Shown piece by piece: positions 35,260-37,834 of a stretch of 37,834 nucleotides of DNA (the first letter of the stretch is position 1; each line of letters begins with the position of its first letter). The notes under the pieces are model-generated. The model was not told where the DNA came from, searched no databases, and saw only the letters and a list, made by a program, of their open reading frames with translations. A program made the translations under genes and the position numbers. The DNA comes from Geobacter sp. (GTDB lineage: Bacteria; Desulfobacterota; Desulfuromonadia; Geobacterales; Geobacteraceae): assembly GCA_003857395.1 (NCBI GenBank), contig RPRC01000098.1, positions 1 through 37,834 on the forward strand, given 5' to 3'.

Positions 35260-36675
35260 TCAAGCGTGAATTGCCGCTTTATGAACGTCCAATGCCGCTT
35301 CCTTGACCGCTTCTGCAAGGGTCGGATGAGCATGGAACATGGCGCCGATATCGTGGGCCGTACCATTATAGCTCATAACGGCAACTCCTTCGGCAATCAT
35401 GTCCGATGCTCTGGGACCGACGATATGAACACCAAGCACCGTATCGGTTTCCTTATGGGCCAGAATCTTGACGAAACCTTCCGTCTCGTCCATGCAGCGG
35501 GCACGGCCGTTGGCCATAAAGTTGAATTTGCCCACCACGTACGGAACATTCTCCTCCTTGAGGGACTGTTCGGTCTTGCCGACTGACGCTGCCTCAGGCC
35601 AGGTATAAGCGATGCCGGGAATGGTTTCGTAGTTCACTTTGACATCCATACCCGCAAGCCGCTCAGCGAAGACGACCCCCTCTTCAGAAGCCTTGTGGGC
35701 AAGAAGTGGGCCGGGAATAATGTCGCCGATGGCGTAAATGCCCGGAACCGCGGTTTCATAATTGTCGTTGACGGCAATTCTGCCGTTGCCGTTGTTCGCA
35801 ACTCCGGCCGCTTCCAGGCCGAGACCGGTCAGTACCGGCTTCCTCCCGACAGCCACAAGAATTTTATCGCACTCCAGCTCCTCGGTTTTGTCCCCCGCCT
35901 GCAACTGCAGCATGGCCTTACCGTTCTTTTTCTCCATCCCGGTAACCACGGACCCCATACAGAAGGCTATGCCCTGTTTCTTCAGGATCTTCATCAAAGC
36001 GTCCGTTACCTCGACGTCGGTAAAGGGGAGCATCTGCGGCATCATTTCGACAACCGTCACCTTCGCGCCGAGCCGTCTCCAGACGGAACCCAGTTCCAAA
36101 CCGATATAGCCGGCGCCGACTATGACCAGATGCTCAGGCACCGCAGTGAAGCACAAGGCCTCTTTCGAACTTACAATGGTTTCTCCGTCAAAAGGAAGAC
36201 TGGGCACTTCTACCGGAATACCGCCGGTGGCAAGGAGGACCTTTTTGCCTACAACGACTGCTGCAGAGTCGGCCTGAATCACCTCGACCCGGTGAACACC
36301 GTCACCTTTCGGGACGGTCAGTTTGCCGCTGCCCTTCAGCACCTGAATCTTGTTTTTCTTTAACAGGTAGGCGACCCCGTCGGTAAGCTTTTTGACCACG
36401 TCTTCCTTGCGCGCCACCATCTTGAGCACGTTCATGGTCGGCGCATTTATTTCAATGCCGTGACCAGCGAACTTGTCGCGCGCCAGGGCGAAATGCTCGC
36501 TGGAATCAAGCAGCGCCTTGCTGGGAATGCAGCCCTCATTGAGGCATACGCCGCCCATGGTGGGTCTCGGTTCTACCACTACTACCTTCATGCCCAACTG
36601 GGCAGCACGGATCGCCGCGACATATCCGCCGGGACCGGCGCCCAGAACTATCAGATCAAAGATTTCCTCGCTCAT
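35260..36675 (-). CDS. lpdA: Dihydrolipoyl dehydrogenase (E3)
   Basis: A 471-residue flavoprotein that reoxidises dihydrolipoyl groups with NAD+ in 2-oxoacid dehydrogenase or glycine cleavage complexes. FAD-binding GAGPGGYVAA (12-21), the redox disulfide CLNEGCIPSK (44-53, Cys44 and Cys49), the NAD-binding GAGYIG (187-192) and the C-terminal catalytic HAHPTLAE (448-455, His450 and Glu455) are all present. Length is typical. It is placed between lipA and lipB, about 150 bp after lipA, so lipoyl synthesis and its user enzyme may be expressed together. Confidence 0.96.
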   Translation of the reverse strand: MSEEIFDLIVLGAGPGGYVAAIRAAQLGMKVVVVEPRPTMGGVCLNEGCIPSKALLDSSEHFALARDKFAGHGIEINAPTMNVLKMVARKEDVVKKLTDGVAYLLKKNKIQVLKGSGKLTVPKGDGVHRVEVIQADSAAVVVGKKVLLATGGIPVEVPSLPFDGETIVSSKEALCFTAVPEHLVIVGAGYIGLELGSVWRRLGAKVTVVEMMPQMLPFTDVEVTDALMKILKKQGIAFCMGSVVTGMEKKNGKAMLQLQAGDKTEELECDKILVAVGRKPVLTGLGLEAAGVANNGNGRIAVNDNYETAVPGIYAIGDIIPGPLLAHKASEEGVVFAERLAGMDVKVNYETIPGIAYTWPEAASVGKTEQSLKEENVPYVVGKFNFMANGRARCMDETEGFVKILAHKETDTVLGVHIVGPRASDMIAEGVAVMSYNGTAHDIGAMFHAHPTLAEAVKEAALDVHKAAIHA

Positions 36676-36824
36676 AATCGTTACCTTTCTTAATGCAGTG
36701 GAATTTGCTCGCGCCCGCGAACCGCAACGATGGAGATGTATCGCCGTGCGTGCCCGTGAACATATCGAGCGTCAGTATAAGAACCGGAAAGGGCCGTTTT
36801 CATAACCCTTAGCCGGGATTTCTC

Positions 36825-37763
36825 TCAATGAATGCGCTGCTCCGCCTGTTCGGCGGCGTGATAGGAAGATCGGACCAGTGGTCCCGCCTCGATGTGGGAG
36901 AATCCCATGGTGAGGCCGACCTCCCGATAATCGAAAAACTCTTCCGGCGGAATATACCGCTGTACCTGCAAATGGCGTTTGCTCGGCTGCAGGTACTGGC
37001 CCAGTGTCAGCATGTCGCAACCGTGATCCCGCAGATCCTGCAGTGCCTGGAACACCTCGTCCCTTGTTTCGCCGAATCCGAGCATGATCCCGGACTTGGT
37101 CAACGTCGAACCGTGTAACTCCTTGAATCTGCGCAGGAGACGCAGGGATCCATCATAGTCAGCGCTCGGGCGGACTGTCGGATAAAGGCTTCGGACGGTT
37201 TCCAGGTTATGATTGAAGATATCCGGAGGGTTTGTGCTCAGAACCCCCAGTGCCGTATCTTCGCTGCCTTGAAAATCGGGCACCAGGATCTCTATGCGCA
37301 ACTCCCGATTCTCGCTCCGCAATGCCGATATGCAACCCGAGTACTGGCCAGCGCCCCCATCTGGGAGATCGTCACGGGTAACCGACGTGATGACCACGTA
37401 GCGCAGCCCCATGGCAGTCACGGCCCGGGCAAGGTTTTCCGGTTCATTCACATCCGGCGACACAGGAACCCCGTGGTTCACATCGCAAAACGGGCAGTTC
37501 CTGGTACAGGTGTCGCCGAGGATGAGAAACGTTGCCGTTCCCTGTTTGAAACACTCACCAATATTTGGGCAGGTAGCTTCCTCGCAGACGGTATGGAGCT
37601 TGTTGCTCCGCAGTATCTGTCTGATCCGGTCAACTTCAGGGCAGCAAGAGTAGCGAGCCTTGAGCCATTCCGGCTTCGTAATTTTTACAGGGGGCGGCGC
37701 GCCTTCTGCCGCGACCGGCCGGCATGCTTCTTTCGCACTTGTCTGTTGCTTTTGTTGGTGCAT
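36825..37763 (-). CDS. lipA: Lipoyl synthase
   Basis: A 312-residue radical SAM enzyme that inserts two sulfurs into protein-bound octanoyl groups. With the start chosen here, the auxiliary cluster cysteines are 60, 65 and 71 (CEEATCPNIGEC) and the radical SAM cysteines 86, 90 and 93 (CTRNCPFC). A serine of the C-terminal RSSYHA also ligates the auxiliary cluster in this family. I choose ATG 37761-37763 because GGAG lies six bases upstream. The frame opens five codons earlier at a GTG where that site would be internal. It heads the set with lpdA and lipB downstream. Confidence 0.95.
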   Translation of the reverse strand: MHQQKQQTSAKEACRPVAAEGAPPPVKITKPEWLKARYSCCPEVDRIRQILRSNKLHTVCEEATCPNIGECFKQGTATFLILGDTCTRNCPFCDVNHGVPVSPDVNEPENLARAVTAMGLRYVVITSVTRDDLPDGGAGQYSGCISALRSENRELRIEILVPDFQGSEDTALGVLSTNPPDIFNHNLETVRSLYPTVRPSADYDGSLRLLRRFKELHGSTLTKSGIMLGFGETRDEVFQALQDLRDHGCDMLTLGQYLQPSKRHLQVQRYIPPEEFFDYREVGLTMGFSHIEAGPLVRSSYHAAEQAEQRIH

Positions 37764-37834
37764 CGTACACTCCGTCACATCATCGCCAGCGGGAGACGCT
37801 CAGGTCTCCCGCCGGCCTGACTTGCTACAGGATG

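Overview
The window looks like chromosome from a Geobacter-type deltaproteobacterium (Desulfuromonadia). This is an inference from the housekeeping genes: a TPR-recO / glyQ-glyS-ppdK stretch, a DUF2155 lipoprotein among tRNA genes, and a lipA-lpdA-lipB set. Base composition is moderate in GC apart from a few AT-rich pockets.

Layout. 1-434: 5' part of htpX (minus strand), running off the left edge. 624-18671: a type VI secretion system (T6SS), all on the minus strand and transcribed right to left: tssJ-tssK-tssL-tssM-(tagF::tssA fusion)-tssB-tssC, a terminator, then hcp2, a small glycine-zipper protein gene, two paralogous 64-aa membrane protein genes, hcp1, then tssE-tssF and clpV/tssH. A TTGACA promoter precedes tssJ. 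No tssG, vgrG or PAAR gene is present. 18672-19121 is the AT-rich T6SS leader. 19122-25742 (minus): ybaK, a cold-shock gene, ppdK, glyS, glyQ. 25899-27170 (minus): a TPR gene and recO. 27536-29359 (plus): uvrC, apparently leaderless. 29411-32088 (minus): a TlpA-like thiol-disulfide protein, trxA, thpR and a CapA-like protein. 32204-34364 (plus): serS, tRNA-Ser(UGA), tRNA-Ser(GCU), a DUF2155 lipoprotein and tRNA-Arg(ACG), ending in a strong hairpin terminator. 34467-37763 (minus): lipA, lpdA and lipB.

How the genes work together. The T6SS genes give the membrane complex (TssJ, TssL, TssM), baseplate parts (TssK, TssE, TssF), sheath (TssB, TssC), a TssA-type component fused to the regulator TagF, tube (two Hcp) and the recycling ATPase ClpV. 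The accessory module between the two hcp genes has the layout of a cargo-immunity cassette: a 122-aa protein with a GxxxG-rich hydrophobic segment, 4 nt ahead of a two-helix 64-aa membrane protein, followed by a diverged second copy of that protein. I propose it as a small membrane-active T6SS effector with its immunity protein and a spare immunity paralogue. It is the most promising candidate for an undescribed system here.

The remaining genes are housekeeping: glycyl- and seryl-tRNA synthesis, editing of mischarged Cys-tRNA(Pro), pyruvate phosphate dikinase, DNA repair (UvrC, RecO), thiol redox, and lipoylation plus the lipoyl-dependent E3 enzyme.
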